DNA of 64,000 bases from Larkinella insperata. GTDB lineage: Bacteria > Bacteroidota > Bacteroidia > Cytophagales > Spirosomataceae. Position 1 is the stretch's first letter, and each line of letters starts with the position of its first letter. The stretch spans positions 310,001-374,000 of the forward strand of contig NZ_CP110973.1 of the NCBI RefSeq assembly GCF_026248825.1, written 5' to 3'. The position numbers and the translations under genes are program-made. Under the pieces are notes generated by a model. That model was not told the origin of the DNA. It made no database searches and saw only the letters and a program-made list of their open reading frames with translations. Of this stretch, positions 17,805 through 25,710 are shown piece by piece.

Positions 17805-18554
17805 TCACATATACGCTTCGTCGCGCCCGAAGCGCAGCCTGATCACGCCCACTTTATTGAGCAGCAGCAGCAGCGGATAAGCCGGGTCAAACTCGTGCCA
17901 GCGAAAACCGCCGAAGTTGGGCCGACCGCCGAATTTGTGGTGGTTGTTGTGGTAGGATTCCCCCATCATCAGAAAATCGAACGGCAGCAGGTTCTTGGCC
18001 GTATCAGCTACTTTGAAGTTCGTATAGCCATACAGGTGAGCGCACCAGTTGATGATCGCGCCGTGCACCGGCCCCATCAGGTAATGCACCGGCAACAGCA
18101 GAAACAGCCAGGGCGAGGTAGCAAACTGAATATAAAATAAGGTATAAGCCGTTCCCCAGGCCAGCCGCACCAGCCAGCGATCCCCAAACCGTTCCATCCA
18201 CTGCCAGTTAGGAACGCCTTTTTTGAACTTCGCCGGAATGCTGTCGCGATTATTCAGAATGTCGTTGTAAAACTGCCGGGTCTTCCACATCATATCCATC
18301 ATGTTGTCGGAATACTTCGGCGAGTGCGGGTCGGCCTCCGTATCAGCGTAGGCGTGGTGCAGCCGGTGCATGATGCCGTAGGCGCGCGGACTCAGAAACG
18401 ACGAGCCCTGACCGATGAACGTCAGCACGTAAAAAACCTTTTCCCAGCCTTTGCTCATGGTAAACATCTGGTGGGCAGCATAGCGGTGGAGAAAAAGGGT
18501 CTGCATCAGCACCGACAGGTACCAATGGCCAAGAAAGAAAGCGAGAATGATCAT
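17805..18554 (-). CDS. Membrane fatty-acid (acyl-CoA/acyl-lipid delta-9-type) desaturase
   Basis: 249 codons. The three histidine clusters of di-iron membrane desaturases are present: HRYAAH (23-28), HRLHH (63-67) and HNNHH (202-206), plus NWCAHLYGY (169-177). Hydrophobic pairs at about 5-22, 40-52 and 135-160 give the usual topology. It introduces a double bond into saturated acyl chains for membrane fluidity, using oxygen and an electron donor. It is slightly short at the N-terminus, but a -7 box at 18574-18581 supports the ATG at 18554. Convergent with mazF and divergent from ccoS. Confidence 0.92.
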   Translation of the reverse strand: MIILAFFLGHWYLSVLMQTLFLHRYAAHQMFTMSKGWEKVFYVLTFIGQGSSFLSPRAYGIMHRLHHAYADTEADPHSPKYSDNMMDMMWKTRQFYNDILNNRDSIPAKFKKGVPNWQWMERFGDRWLVRLAWGTAYTLFYIQFATSPWLFLLLPVHYLMGPVHGAIINWCAHLYGYTNFKVADTAKNLLPFDFLMMGESYHNNHHKFGGRPNFGGFRWHEFDPAYPLLLLLNKVGVIRLRFGRDEAYM

Positions 18555-18573
18555 GGAAAATTGGATTTGGCGT

Positions 18574-18581
18574 CAAAACTA
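18574..18581 (-). promoter_or_regulatory. Predicted -7 box of desaturase promoter
   Basis: On the minus strand this reads TAGTTTTG, an exact TAnnTTTG match, 20 bp upstream of the desaturase ATG, implying a very short leader. No convincing -33 TTTG was found at the expected distance. Confidence 0.45.
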
Positions 18582-18739
18582 CCCCCTCTTGCTGAGCACG
18601 TTACTAACGCTTGTCAGCCCGGCGGATGAGTTTTGTCATAGCCTTCTGATTTCTGCATTCTGTCAGCTAACCGACTGACTAAGCTCATAGGTCTCCCCCC
18701 GGAATACCGGCAATTTTGGGCCAGCAAACGCTTACGGCT

Positions 18740-18907
18740 ATGAATATTATCTTCTTTATGATTGGCATTAGTCTGCTGCTGGCTCTGGGCTTTTTCGGCG
18801 CTTTTCTGTGGGCCATGCGCAGCGGTCAGCAAGACGATTTGTATACGCCCTCGATGCGGATTCTGCTCGAAGACAGCGAACCAACGACCACCGATACACC
18901 TGCATAA
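18740..18907 (+). CDS. ccoS: cbb3-type cytochrome oxidase assembly protein CcoS
   Basis: 55 codons from ATG 18740 (MNIIFFMIGISLLLALGFFG). An upstream in-frame start would add residues with no family resemblance. One N-terminal membrane span followed by WAMRSGQQDDLYTPSMRIL, which matches the CcoS pattern of a short post-membrane W-x(5)-Q-[YFD]-[DE]-D segment. CcoS is needed for insertion of heme and copper into the catalytic subunit. It is 15 bp upstream of ccoNO and opens the oxidase operon. Confidence 0.88.
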   Translation: MNIIFFMIGISLLLALGFFGAFLWAMRSGQQDDLYTPSMRILLEDSEPTTTDTPA

Positions 18908-18922
18908 TCCTTTGTTACCACT

Positions 18923-21121
18923 ATGAATGTCGCGCAAAAACCACCTACCACCACCCCGCCCCAGCGCATCTGGCCAAAGCCCGACGCCATCCCGGTCGTC
19001 GAGCATTTTGAGTACGACAACCGCATTGTCCGCAACTTCGCCATTGCCACCATCATCTGGGGCGTGGTCGGTATGCTGGTCGGTGTGCTGGTTGCCAGCC
19101 AGTTGTTCGCTCCGTCGGCCAACCTCGGCAACCAGTATACCACCTTCGGCCGGATTCGGCCCCTGCACACCAACGCCGTCATTTTCGCTTTTGTCGGCAA
19201 CGCCATTTTTATGGGCGTTTATTACTCGCTGCAACGGCTTTGCAAAGCCCGAATGTTCAGCGACTGGCTGAGCAAGATCCACTTCTGGGGCTGGCAGGCC
19301 ATTATTGTGGCAGCTGCCATTACGCTGCCGCTCGGCCTGACAACCTCCCACGAATACGCCGAACTCGAGTGGCCCATCGATATTGCCATTACGCTGATCT
19401 GGGTGGTATTCGGGATTAATATGTTTGGTACGATCATCAAACGCCGGGAGCGTCACCTGTACGTGGCCATCTGGTTTTACATCGCCACGTTCGTGACGGT
19501 CGCCGTGCTGCACATCGTCAACTCGTACCAGATGCCGGTCAGTCTGTTCAAAAGTTATTACGTCTACGCCGGGGTGCAGGATGCGCTCGTGCAGTGGTGG
19601 TACGGCCACAATGCCGTGGCGTTCTTCCTGACTACGCCGTTCCTGGGGCTGATGTACTACTTTTTGCCCAAGATGGCCAACCGCCCGGTGTACTCCTACC
19701 GCTTGTCGATTCTGCACTTCTGGGCCCTGATTTTCATCTACATCTGGGCCGGTCCGCACCACCTTTTGTATTCGTCGCTGCCCGACTGGGCACAGTCGCT
19801 CGGCGTGGTATTTTCCATCATGCTCATTGCCCCATCGTGGGGCGGGATGATCAACGGTCTGCTGACCCTGCGCGGGGCCTGGGATAAAGTCCGGGAAGAT
19901 ACCATCCTGAAGTTCATGGTGGTGGGTGTGACGGCCTACGGGATGGCGACGTTCGAGGGACCGTTGCTGTCGCTCAAAAACGTGAACGCCATCGGACACT
20001 TCACCGACTGGGTCGTGGCCCACGTCCACGTCGGCGCCCTGGGCTGGAACGGTTTTCTGACCTTTGCCGTCCTCTACTGGCTGATTCCGCGCATCTACCG
20101 CACCCCGCTGTATTCGCAGAAACTGCTGAAAACGCACTTCTGGCTCGGCACGCTGGGCATCCTGTTCTACGCCATTCCGATGTACATTTCGGGGTTCACG
20201 CAGGGCATGATGTGGAAGGAATTTACGCCCGAAGGCGTCCTGAAATACCCGAATTTCCTGGAAACCACGATACAACTGCTGCCCATGCACCAGATGCGGG
20301 CGCTGGGTGGCGCGTTCTACCTGCTCGGCGCAATTTTGATGGGCTATAACCTTTTCAAAACGATGGCTGCCGGGAAACTGGTTGCCAACGAAGCCGCCGA
20401 AGCTCCGGCCCTGGCAAAAACCTACGCGCCGACGGGCCACGATACCTACTGGCACCGCTGGTTCGAACGCAAACCCATTCCGCTGCTGCTCGGCTCGCTC
20501 GTGGTCATTCTGATTGGTTCGCTGGTGGAATTGATGCCGACGTTCATGGTAGAATCCAACGTGCCGACGATTGCCGCCGTGCAGCCGTACACACCGCTGG
20601 AAGTGCAGGGCCGCGATCTTTACATCCGCGAAGGGTGCGTGGGGTGCCACAGCCAGATGGTCCGGCCGTTCCGCAGCGAAACCGAGCGCTACGGCGACTA
20701 CTCCAAAGCGGGCGAATTCGTCTACGACCACCCGTTCCTGTGGGGCAGCAAACGTACCGGTCCGGATCTGCACCGCGAAGGGGGCAAGTATCCCGACTCC
20801 TGGCACTACCACCACATGCGCGAACCCGAGTCGATGTCACCCGGTTCCATCATGCCGCCTTACCCGTGGTTGCTGGAGCAGAAACTCGACATTTCGACCA
20901 CAACCGCCAAGCTGAAGGCGCTGGAAAAAGTCGGTGTCCCCTACGACGATGCCACGATCAGTTCCGCCAACGAAGACCTGCAGAAGCAGGCGCAGGAGGT
21001 CAGCGAGCGGCTGGCGAAAGACGGCATCAAGGTCAACCCCGACCGCGAAATCGTCGCCCTGATTGCCTACCTGCAGCGGCTCGGTACGGATATCAAGCAC
21101 ATGGAAACCGCAACCAAATGA
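18923..21121 (+). CDS. ccoNO: Fused cbb3-type cytochrome c oxidase subunits I and II (CcoN-CcoO)
   Basis: 732 codons. Residues about 1-480 are CcoN: twelve membrane spans, heme-ligand region RIRPLHTNAVIFAF, CuB/cross-linked-tyrosine region WWYGHNAVAFFLTTPFLG and the low-/high-spin heme histidines in VAHVHVGALGWNG. After a linker, a single span (about 510-530) leads into CcoO, with heme c motif CVGCH at 572-576 and the SMSPGSIMPPYPWL methionine-ligand region. The fusion is typical of Bacteroidota. This is the catalytic core reducing oxygen at low oxygen tension, in the inner membrane. The stop codon lies inside a palindromic repeat element. Confidence 0.97.
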   Translation: MNVAQKPPTTTPPQRIWPKPDAIPVVEHFEYDNRIVRNFAIATIIWGVVGMLVGVLVASQLFAPSANLGNQYTTFGRIRPLHTNAVIFAFVGNAIFMGVYYSLQRLCKARMFSDWLSKIHFWGWQAIIVAAAITLPLGLTTSHEYAELEWPIDIAITLIWVVFGINMFGTIIKRRERHLYVAIWFYIATFVTVAVLHIVNSYQMPVSLFKSYYVYAGVQDALVQWWYGHNAVAFFLTTPFLGLMYYFLPKMANRPVYSYRLSILHFWALIFIYIWAGPHHLLYSSLPDWAQSLGVVFSIMLIAPSWGGMINGLLTLRGAWDKVREDTILKFMVVGVTAYGMATFEGPLLSLKNVNAIGHFTDWVVAHVHVGALGWNGFLTFAVLYWLIPRIYRTPLYSQKLLKTHFWLGTLGILFYAIPMYISGFTQGMMWKEFTPEGVLKYPNFLETTIQLLPMHQMRALGGAFYLLGAILMGYNLFKTMAAGKLVANEAAEAPALAKTYAPTGHDTYWHRWFERKPIPLLLGSLVVILIGSLVELMPTFMVESNVPTIAAVQPYTPLEVQGRDLYIREGCVGCHSQMVRPFRSETERYGDYSKAGEFVYDHPFLWGSKRTGPDLHREGGKYPDSWHYHHMREPESMSPGSIMPPYPWLLEQKLDISTTTAKLKALEKVGVPYDDATISSANEDLQKQAQEVSERLAKDGIKVNPDREIVALIAYLQRLGTDIKHMETATK

Positions 21122-21194
21122 GTTAAGAATGATGAGTTAAGAGTTGCTGACATACTGCGGCTTAACTCATCATTCTTAACTCTTAACTCTCAAA
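21120..21194. repeat. Heptad-built palindromic element between ccoNO and ccoQ
   Basis: Perfect 22 bp arms at 21120-21141 and 21161-21182 around a 19 nt loop, followed by one more partial unit to 21194. Both arms are made of 7-nt units such as agttaag and aatgatg; the right side has one extra agttaag-type unit. The left arm includes the last two bases of the ccoNO stop codon. There is no T-run as in an intrinsic terminator. It could form a long mRNA hairpin between the two reading frames. Related to the elements at 23016, 23730 and 39203. Confidence 0.72.
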
Positions 21195-21198
21195 AGCT

Positions 21199-21369
21199 AT
21201 GTTCAAGCAATTCATATCCAAAATTCCCGGCGCGGACCTCTACATGGTTGGCTCGTTTGTCACCTTCCTCGCCTTTTTCCTACTGGTTGGGCTTTATCTG
21301 GTGCTGGTTGACAAAAAATACGTCCGCCAGATGAGCCAGATGCCGCTCGATGAATCGACCACCGATTAA
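21199..21369 (+). CDS. ccoQ: CcoQ-like small cbb3 oxidase subunit
   Basis: 56 codons, MFKQFISKIPGADLYMVG followed by a single membrane span (about 17-37) and a charged tail VDKKYVRQMSQMPLDES. Size, topology and position between ccoNO and ccoP identify it as the CcoQ/FixQ-type subunit; sequence conservation in this family is low. It follows the palindromic element by 4 bp and precedes ccoP by 12 bp. Confidence 0.78.
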   Translation: MFKQFISKIPGADLYMVGSFVTFLAFFLLVGLYLVLVDKKYVRQMSQMPLDESTTD

Positions 21370-21381
21370 CCGTCATTTCCC

Positions 21382-22224
21382 ATGCATTCGATCCTCTTAT
21401 TGACCAATGGGCTGCTGGCCCAGGCCCCCACCGCTACCTCCATTTGGAACATCACGTCGGGCGAAGAATTGTTTCTGCTCACGCTGGCGATGGTGTTGCT
21501 GGCGGGCCTGATTGCGGTGCTGGCGGTGGCGCTGAATCTGGCGTTCATTCTCAAAAAAGCACTGGAGCCCGAGGCAGCTGCCAAACCCGTCGACACCCGC
21601 ACCACCTGGCAGCGCATCCTGGGTTTGCGCCCGCTGAGTCAGGAGAAAGACCTGGTGATGGAACACGCCTACGACGGCATTACCGAGCTGGATAACCCGA
21701 CTCCGCCCTGGTTCATGGGGCTGTTTTACGGTTCCATTGGGGTAGCGGTAATCTACCTCCTCGTTTTTCACGTCATCGGCACGGGCAACATCATGGAGCA
21801 GGAATATACCCAGGAAATGACCATTGCTACCCAACAGCGCGAAGAATACATCAAGCGGGTGGCGGGGTCCATCAACGAAAATACCGTAACGCAATTAAAA
21901 GACGGCCAGGGCATCGCGGAGGGCAAGTCCATCTTTGCGCAGAACTGCGTCGCCTGCCACGGTGCCAACGCCGAGGGCAAAGTCGGCCCGAACCTGACCG
22001 ACGCCTACTGGCTGCACGGCGGTGATGTTAAAGCGATTTTCCACGTCATCAACGAGGGTGTTCCCGAAAAAGGAATGCTTTCCTGGAAGAAACAACTGAA
22101 TCCGCTGCAGGTCCAGCAAGTCGCCAGTTACATCCTGTCGCTGCAGGGCTCCAACCCCGCCGGGGCCAAAGAACCGCAGGGCGAGAAAGTGGCGGCCACC
22201 GAAGCCGTGGCCTTAAACGACTAG
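21382..22224 (+). CDS. ccoP: cbb3-type cytochrome c oxidase subunit III (CcoP)
   Basis: 280 codons. Two membrane spans (about 29-58 and 112-133) with the conserved HAYDGITELDNPTPPWF linker of CcoP, then a periplasmic cytochrome c domain. Only one heme c site is visible, CVACH at 189-193, with GPNLTDAYWLHGG and a downstream GMLSW; many proteobacterial CcoP proteins have two, whereas the single-heme form is common in this phylum. It passes electrons to CcoO/CcoN. It is 4 bp upstream of ccoG. The C-terminus ends in an Ala/Glu-rich tail. Confidence 0.95.
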   Translation: MHSILLLTNGLLAQAPTATSIWNITSGEELFLLTLAMVLLAGLIAVLAVALNLAFILKKALEPEAAAKPVDTRTTWQRILGLRPLSQEKDLVMEHAYDGITELDNPTPPWFMGLFYGSIGVAVIYLLVFHVIGTGNIMEQEYTQEMTIATQQREEYIKRVAGSINENTVTQLKDGQGIAEGKSIFAQNCVACHGANAEGKVGPNLTDAYWLHGGDVKAIFHVINEGVPEKGMLSWKKQLNPLQVQQVASYILSLQGSNPAGAKEPQGEKVAATEAVALND

Positions 22225-22228
22225 TACT

Positions 22229-23731
22229 ATGGAATCGACCATCGCCAAAATGGAAACCTTTCGTGACCAGCTCCCCACCGCCGACGCTTCGGGCGGTCGG
22301 CGGTGGCTCTACCCGCGCAGCACCTCGGGACGGTTTACGCGCTGGCGGACCTTCGTGGCGGTGGTTTTACTGGCGGCCCTCTTTGCCGGACCGTTTGTGT
22401 GGGTCGATGGGCATCCGCTGTTTCTGTTCAACGTACTCGAACGGCGGTTTATCTTCTTCGGCGTCCTGTTCTGGCCGCAGGATTTTTACCTGGTTGCCAT
22501 CGGTCTGCTCACTTTTATCGTATTCATCGCTCTGTTCACCGTCGTTTACGGGCGTGTGTGGTGCGGCTGGGCCTGTCCGCAAACCATTTTTATGGAGATG
22601 GTTTTCCGGAAAATCGAAGGCTGGATTGAAGGTGATCACAACGCCCGCAAGCGACTCGACGCTGGACCGTGGACGACCGAGAAAATAGCTAAAAAGGGCT
22701 TGAAACACGGCGTCTTTTTCCTGATTTCGTTTGCCATCAGCAACACCTTTCTGGCTTACCTGATCGGCCGCGACCAGTGGCTGACGCTCATCACCGACAA
22801 TCCATCCCAACACCTGGGTGGGCTGACCGCTATGCTGGTTTTCACGGGCGTTTTCTACCTCGTTTTTGCCTGGCTACGCGAAATCGTCTGCACGACCATC
22901 TGCCCCTACGGACGGCTTCAAGGCGTATTGCTCGACAAAAACTCCCTGCTCGTCGCCTACGATTACATCCGGGGCGAACCGAGGGGAAAAAAAGTGAAGA
23001 CCGGGCCGTCGGGCGGTGAAGAATTAAAAGTTAAAAGTTGGCTGACGCATTCTAGAAAAGCGGAGCCAACCGCCGAGCAGCCAATTCTTCACTCTTCACT
23101 CAAACCTCATCATTCCAAACGCGGTGATTGCGTGGATTGCAAACTCTGCGTGCAGGTTTGTCCGATGGGCATCGACATCCGCAACGGGACGCAGTTGGAG
23201 TGCATCAACTGTACGCTCTGCATCGATGCCTGCGACGATGTCATGGACAAGATTGACCGACCGCGGGGTTTGATTCGGCTGGATTCGCAGGCTGGCATTG
23301 AAGAAGGCAAGCCGTTTCGGTTCTCAGGCCGTATTATGGCCTATAGTGGGGTCCTGCTGGCGTTGCTGGGCCTGATCGGGTTTCTGCTGGTCAGTCGGCC
23401 GGTGATGGATGTAACCGTGCTGCGGGCGCCGGGTCAGTTGTTTCAGCGCGAATCGGATGGCACCGTTTCAAATCTCTATCTGGTCGAAATTATCAACAAA
23501 ACGTATCGGCCGCTGCCGGTTCAGTTGCGGGTCCAGCAGCCCGGGGCCAACCTGCATTTTATTCAGCCGATCGCGTCGGTTCCGGCCGGAGAGCTGATCA
23601 AAGGAAGCTTTTTTATTCAATTGCCGGAAAAGTCCATCCATCGGAACAGCACGCCACTCCGCATTGACGTACTGGCAGGTGATGAAATCGTTGATCAGAT
23701 CGAAACCACCTTTTTAGGACCAGTAAAATAA
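22229..23731 (+). CDS. ccoG: cbb3 oxidase accessory iron-sulfur protein CcoG (FixG/RdxA)
   Basis: 500 codons. About five membrane spans, the NapH-like WCGWACPQTIFMEMVFRKIE motif (about 111-130), EIVCTTICPYGRLQG, then two [4Fe-4S] ferredoxin motifs CVDCKLCVQVCP and CINCTLCIDACD (about 298-330) and a C-terminal Ig-like periplasmic domain. CcoG reduces copper for delivery to the oxidase. Unusual: between YIRGEPRGK and RGDCVDC lie about 40 residues of low-complexity, polar sequence (encoded near 23000-23120) not expected in the family. They coincide with a palindromic repeat inserted in frame. Confidence 0.94.
   Translation: MESTIAKMETFRDQLPTADASGGRRWLYPRSTSGRFTRWRTFVAVVLLAALFAGPFVWVDGHPLFLFNVLERRFIFFGVLFWPQDFYLVAIGLLTFIVFIALFTVVYGRVWCGWACPQTIFMEMVFRKIEGWIEGDHNARKRLDAGPWTTEKIAKKGLKHGVFFLISFAISNTFLAYLIGRDQWLTLITDNPSQHLGGLTAMLVFTGVFYLVFAWLREIVCTTICPYGRLQGVLLDKNSLLVAYDYIRGEPRGKKVKTGPSGGEELKVKSWLTHSRKAEPTAEQPILHSSLKPHHSKRGDCVDCKLCVQVCPMGIDIRNGTQLECINCTLCIDACDDVMDKIDRPRGLIRLDSQAGIEEGKPFRFSGRIMAYSGVLLALLGLIGFLLVSRPVMDVTVLRAPGQLFQRESDGTVSNLYLVEIINKTYRPLPVQLRVQQPGANLHFIQPIASVPAGELIKGSFFIQLPEKSIHRNSTPLRIDVLAGDEIVDQIETTFLGPVK
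23016..23116. repeat. Heptad-built palindromic element inside ccoG
   Basis: Left arm 23016-23044 runs gtgaaga-attaaaa-gttaaaa-gttggctg. The right arm from 23078 is the reverse complement of a shorter version (gtgaaga-gtgaaga-attggctg). The loop is about 33 nt. The arms share the same ends but differ in the number and sequence of 7-nt units, as in the intergenic elements. It is in frame and has no stop codon, so ccoG remains open. Confidence 0.52.
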
Positions 23732-23823
23732 TGAGTGAATGTTAGAATGAGTAAATCACACTGCTGGTTTTCGATCATTTCTTTTATTCTATCATTCAGT
23801 CATTTTAACATTCTATCATTGAA
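23730..23823. repeat. Heptad-like palindromic element between ccoG and ccoH
   Basis: Left segment 23730-23749 pairs with 23801-23820 at 17 of 20 positions. The surrounding sequence consists of variants of atgagtg, aatgtta and atcattc. It begins inside the ccoG stop codon and ends 4 bp before the ccoH ATG. It is less perfect than the element at 21120, as if older. Confidence 0.55.
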
Positions 23824-23827
23824 TACT

Positions 23828-24253
23828 ATGAACTGGGGCAAAGTTATTATACTCGTTTACATCGTGTTTGCCGGATTCATCGGCAGCATGGTTTACCTGA
23901 TGTGCCGCCAGCGCGTCGATCTGGTACGCGACGATTATTACCAGACCGAACTGGCGTATCAGCAGCAGATCAATCGGATTGCCCGCACGGCGCAGTTGGT
24001 GCAGTCGCCCGCGGTTCGTTTTGACGCCGGGCAGCAACAACTCCACATCACCCGAGCCGATCAGACGCTAACGAATGGCAAACTGACCTTCTACCGCCCT
24101 TCCGACCGCCGGCAGGACCGGCTTGTTCAGTTGCAGTCGGGACAAAAAACCGTTTCGACCGCCAACCTCGCCAAGGGTTTCTGGCGGGTTCAACTGAACT
24201 GGTCCGAGAACGGGCAGGAATTTTACAGCGAAGACGCCCTAACCATTCCGTAA
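23828..24253 (+). CDS. ccoH: FixH/CcoH-type cbb3 oxidase assembly protein
   Basis: 141 codons from ATG 23828 (MNWGKVIILVYIVFAGFIG). In-frame starts further upstream lie in the repeat element and encode unrelated sequence. One N-terminal membrane span, then VYLMCRQRVDLVRDDYYQ, which is the FixH signature, followed by a periplasmic domain ending in GFWRVQLNWSENGQEFY. FixH aids assembly of the oxidase with the copper ATPase. It is 2 bp upstream of the SafE-like gene. Confidence 0.87.
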   Translation: MNWGKVIILVYIVFAGFIGSMVYLMCRQRVDLVRDDYYQTELAYQQQINRIARTAQLVQSPAVRFDAGQQQLHITRADQTLTNGKLTFYRPSDRRQDRLVQLQSGQKTVSTANLAKGFWRVQLNWSENGQEFYSEDALTIP

Positions 24254-24255
24254 CC

Positions 24256-24972
24256 ATGTCATCGGTCTGGATCATCGCGGCCCTGACGACGGGTTTAGTC
24301 GGTAGCCTGCACTGCGTTGGCATGTGCGGACCGCTGGCGATGGCCTTGCCCGTCGGGCGGCTTCCGCGTTCGCAGCGGGTGCTGGCGGTGGGTCTGTACC
24401 ACCTGAGCCGCGTGACGGCGTATGCGGGTCTGGGCACACTGGCGGGCACGCTCGGGCAGGGCTTGCTGCTGGCGGGATTTCAGCGATCCGTCTCCGTGGC
24501 CGCTGGCCTTTTTCTGGTGCTCTGGACGGTGTTCCGCCGGGGAAAATTTGCGGGTTTAACCACCGGCCGCACTGCGCAGTGGATTACCCGACCCATGAGC
24601 CGGTTTCTGCAAAGCCCCACGCTACAGGCGTTTGCCGGACTGGGGTTGCTGAACGGTTTATTGCCCTGCGGTTTTGTGTACGTGGCCCTGACCGGAGCCG
24701 TTACCACCGGCAGCGCGGTAAACGGAGCCGCCTACATGGGTTTATTCGGGCTGGGAACGGTTCCGGCGTTGATGCTGGTACGGTTTATTCCAAACCTCTT
24801 CCCGACCTCCTTCCGGCATCGGTTTACGGCTTTCATGCCGGTTCTGACGGTGGCGCTGGGGCTGTTGCTGCTCGCTCGGGGTGTTTATCCATCGACCCGG
24901 ACCGACCGGGCTGGTCAGGAAGTTCCGATTTGTCACGGCGGGCGAACGGAAGTACATCCGAAAACACCCTAA
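24256..24972 (+). CDS. SafE/TauE-like membrane protein of the cbb3 cluster (UreH-like domain)
   Basis: 238 codons, six to seven predicted spans. Two hallmark motifs of the DsbD/SafE-like family are present: GSLHCVGMCGPLAMALP (about 16-32) and LLNGLLPCGFVYVALTGAV (about 133-151), the latter with the proline-cysteine pair. Such proteins end many Bacteroidota cco clusters and are thought to help copper or redox handling; sulfite export is an annotation carry-over rather than shown here. The C-terminal 20 residues are hydrophilic (QEVPICHGGRTEVHPKTP) with a lone Cys-His. Confidence 0.86.
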   Translation: MSSVWIIAALTTGLVGSLHCVGMCGPLAMALPVGRLPRSQRVLAVGLYHLSRVTAYAGLGTLAGTLGQGLLLAGFQRSVSVAAGLFLVLWTVFRRGKFAGLTTGRTAQWITRPMSRFLQSPTLQAFAGLGLLNGLLPCGFVYVALTGAVTTGSAVNGAAYMGLFGLGTVPALMLVRFIPNLFPTSFRHRFTAFMPVLTVALGLLLLARGVYPSTRTDRAGQEVPICHGGRTEVHPKTP

Positions 24973-25015
24973 CGATTTATCGGGTACCTTGCGGTTGTCA
25001 TCACACTCCAACAAC

Positions 25016-25468
25016 GTGGACTACTTGATTACCCGCGCGAAGCCCGACCAGCTACCGAACCACCTCCTGTTGCTGGGCGACGAAAACCAGCAACTCATTG
25101 ACATGTATCGCCCCCGTAGTCTGGCTTATCAGTTAACCCTTGCTGATCAGATTGTGGGCATTTGTTTGCTGCAGGTAAACGGGCCAGCTGGAGAAATCAT
25201 GAACATTGCCGTTGAACCGGCTCACCAGGGCCAAGGATTGGGCAAAAGCCTGTTGCAGCACGTCATTGAGGACGCCCGCCAGCAGGGTTTGGTGCGGTTG
25301 GTCATCAAAACCGGAAACTCCGGCATTGGGCAAATTGCCTTGTATCAGCGGCAAGGTTTTGAGCTTACTGATGTGCACTACAATTATTTTCTACAACATT
25401 ATCCGGACCCGATTTGGGAAAACGGCATTCAATGCAAACACCAGCTTATTTTCGAGCTATCCCTATAA
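25016..25468 (+). CDS. GNAT-family acetyltransferase (YvbK-like)
   Basis: 150 codons from the GTG at 25016. Reading starts further upstream would overlap the SafE-like gene, and 150 residues fits the family. Motif A is MNIAVEPAHQGQGLGKSLLQ (about 62-81), followed by TGNSGIGQIALYQRQGFE and the C-terminal HYPDPIWENGIQCKHQL, a signature of YvbK-like acetyltransferases. A near-consensus -7 box TACCTTGC at about 24984 supports a start close to 25016. Acceptor substrate unknown. Confidence 0.8.
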   Translation: MDYLITRAKPDQLPNHLLLLGDENQQLIDMYRPRSLAYQLTLADQIVGICLLQVNGPAGEIMNIAVEPAHQGQGLGKSLLQHVIEDARQQGLVRLVIKTGNSGIGQIALYQRQGFELTDVHYNYFLQHYPDPIWENGIQCKHQLIFELSL

Positions 25469-25642
25469 TAGGTAACTGAAAATCAGAGAATTCTTAATCA
25501 GCCGTTTATTTCCGAAAAAAATTTCTGTTTTTCATAAACATTTTGATTCCGGCGCAAGTTTTATAGTCAAGTAAATCGTTGATAACCGGGGGTACTGTGA
25601 AAGGACCTGATTGTAAAATTAACCGTTTATTAAGCGATCAAG

Positions 25643-25677
25643 AAAGCCAGGTGACTTGAAACGTCGTCTGGCTTTTA
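25643..25677 (+). terminator. Hairpin with T-rich tail in the leader of the bestrophin gene
   Basis: Stem AAAGCCAG (25643-25650) with CTGGCTTT (25668-25675), inner pair GAC/GTC, followed by TACTTTTGG. It is 175 bp after the acetyltransferase stop and 34 bp before the bestrophin ATG. It could end an upstream transcript or act as an attenuator of the channel gene; the sequence alone does not decide. Confidence 0.5.
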
Positions 25678-25710
25678 CTTTTGGTAGAGAGTCTATCCAT
25701 CCAAAACCGT

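Noticed and set aside
18614..20815. A 733-codon open frame on the minus strand opposite ccoS and ccoNO
   Set aside because: It is the shadow of the GC-rich ccoNO codons: its composition is dominated by His/Gln/Arg/Val with no membrane or domain features, while the plus strand encodes an unmistakable oxidase.
21120..21194. Palindrome considered as the intrinsic terminator of ccoNO
   Set aside because: The arms are AT-rich with a 19 nt loop and no U-tract. The downstream ccoQ and ccoP belong to the same complex, so full termination here is unlikely.
25469..25642. Known riboswitch classes (fluoride, preQ1, guanidine) ahead of bestrophin
   Set aside because: No consensus core of these classes was recognised. 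Only a generic hairpin is supported.
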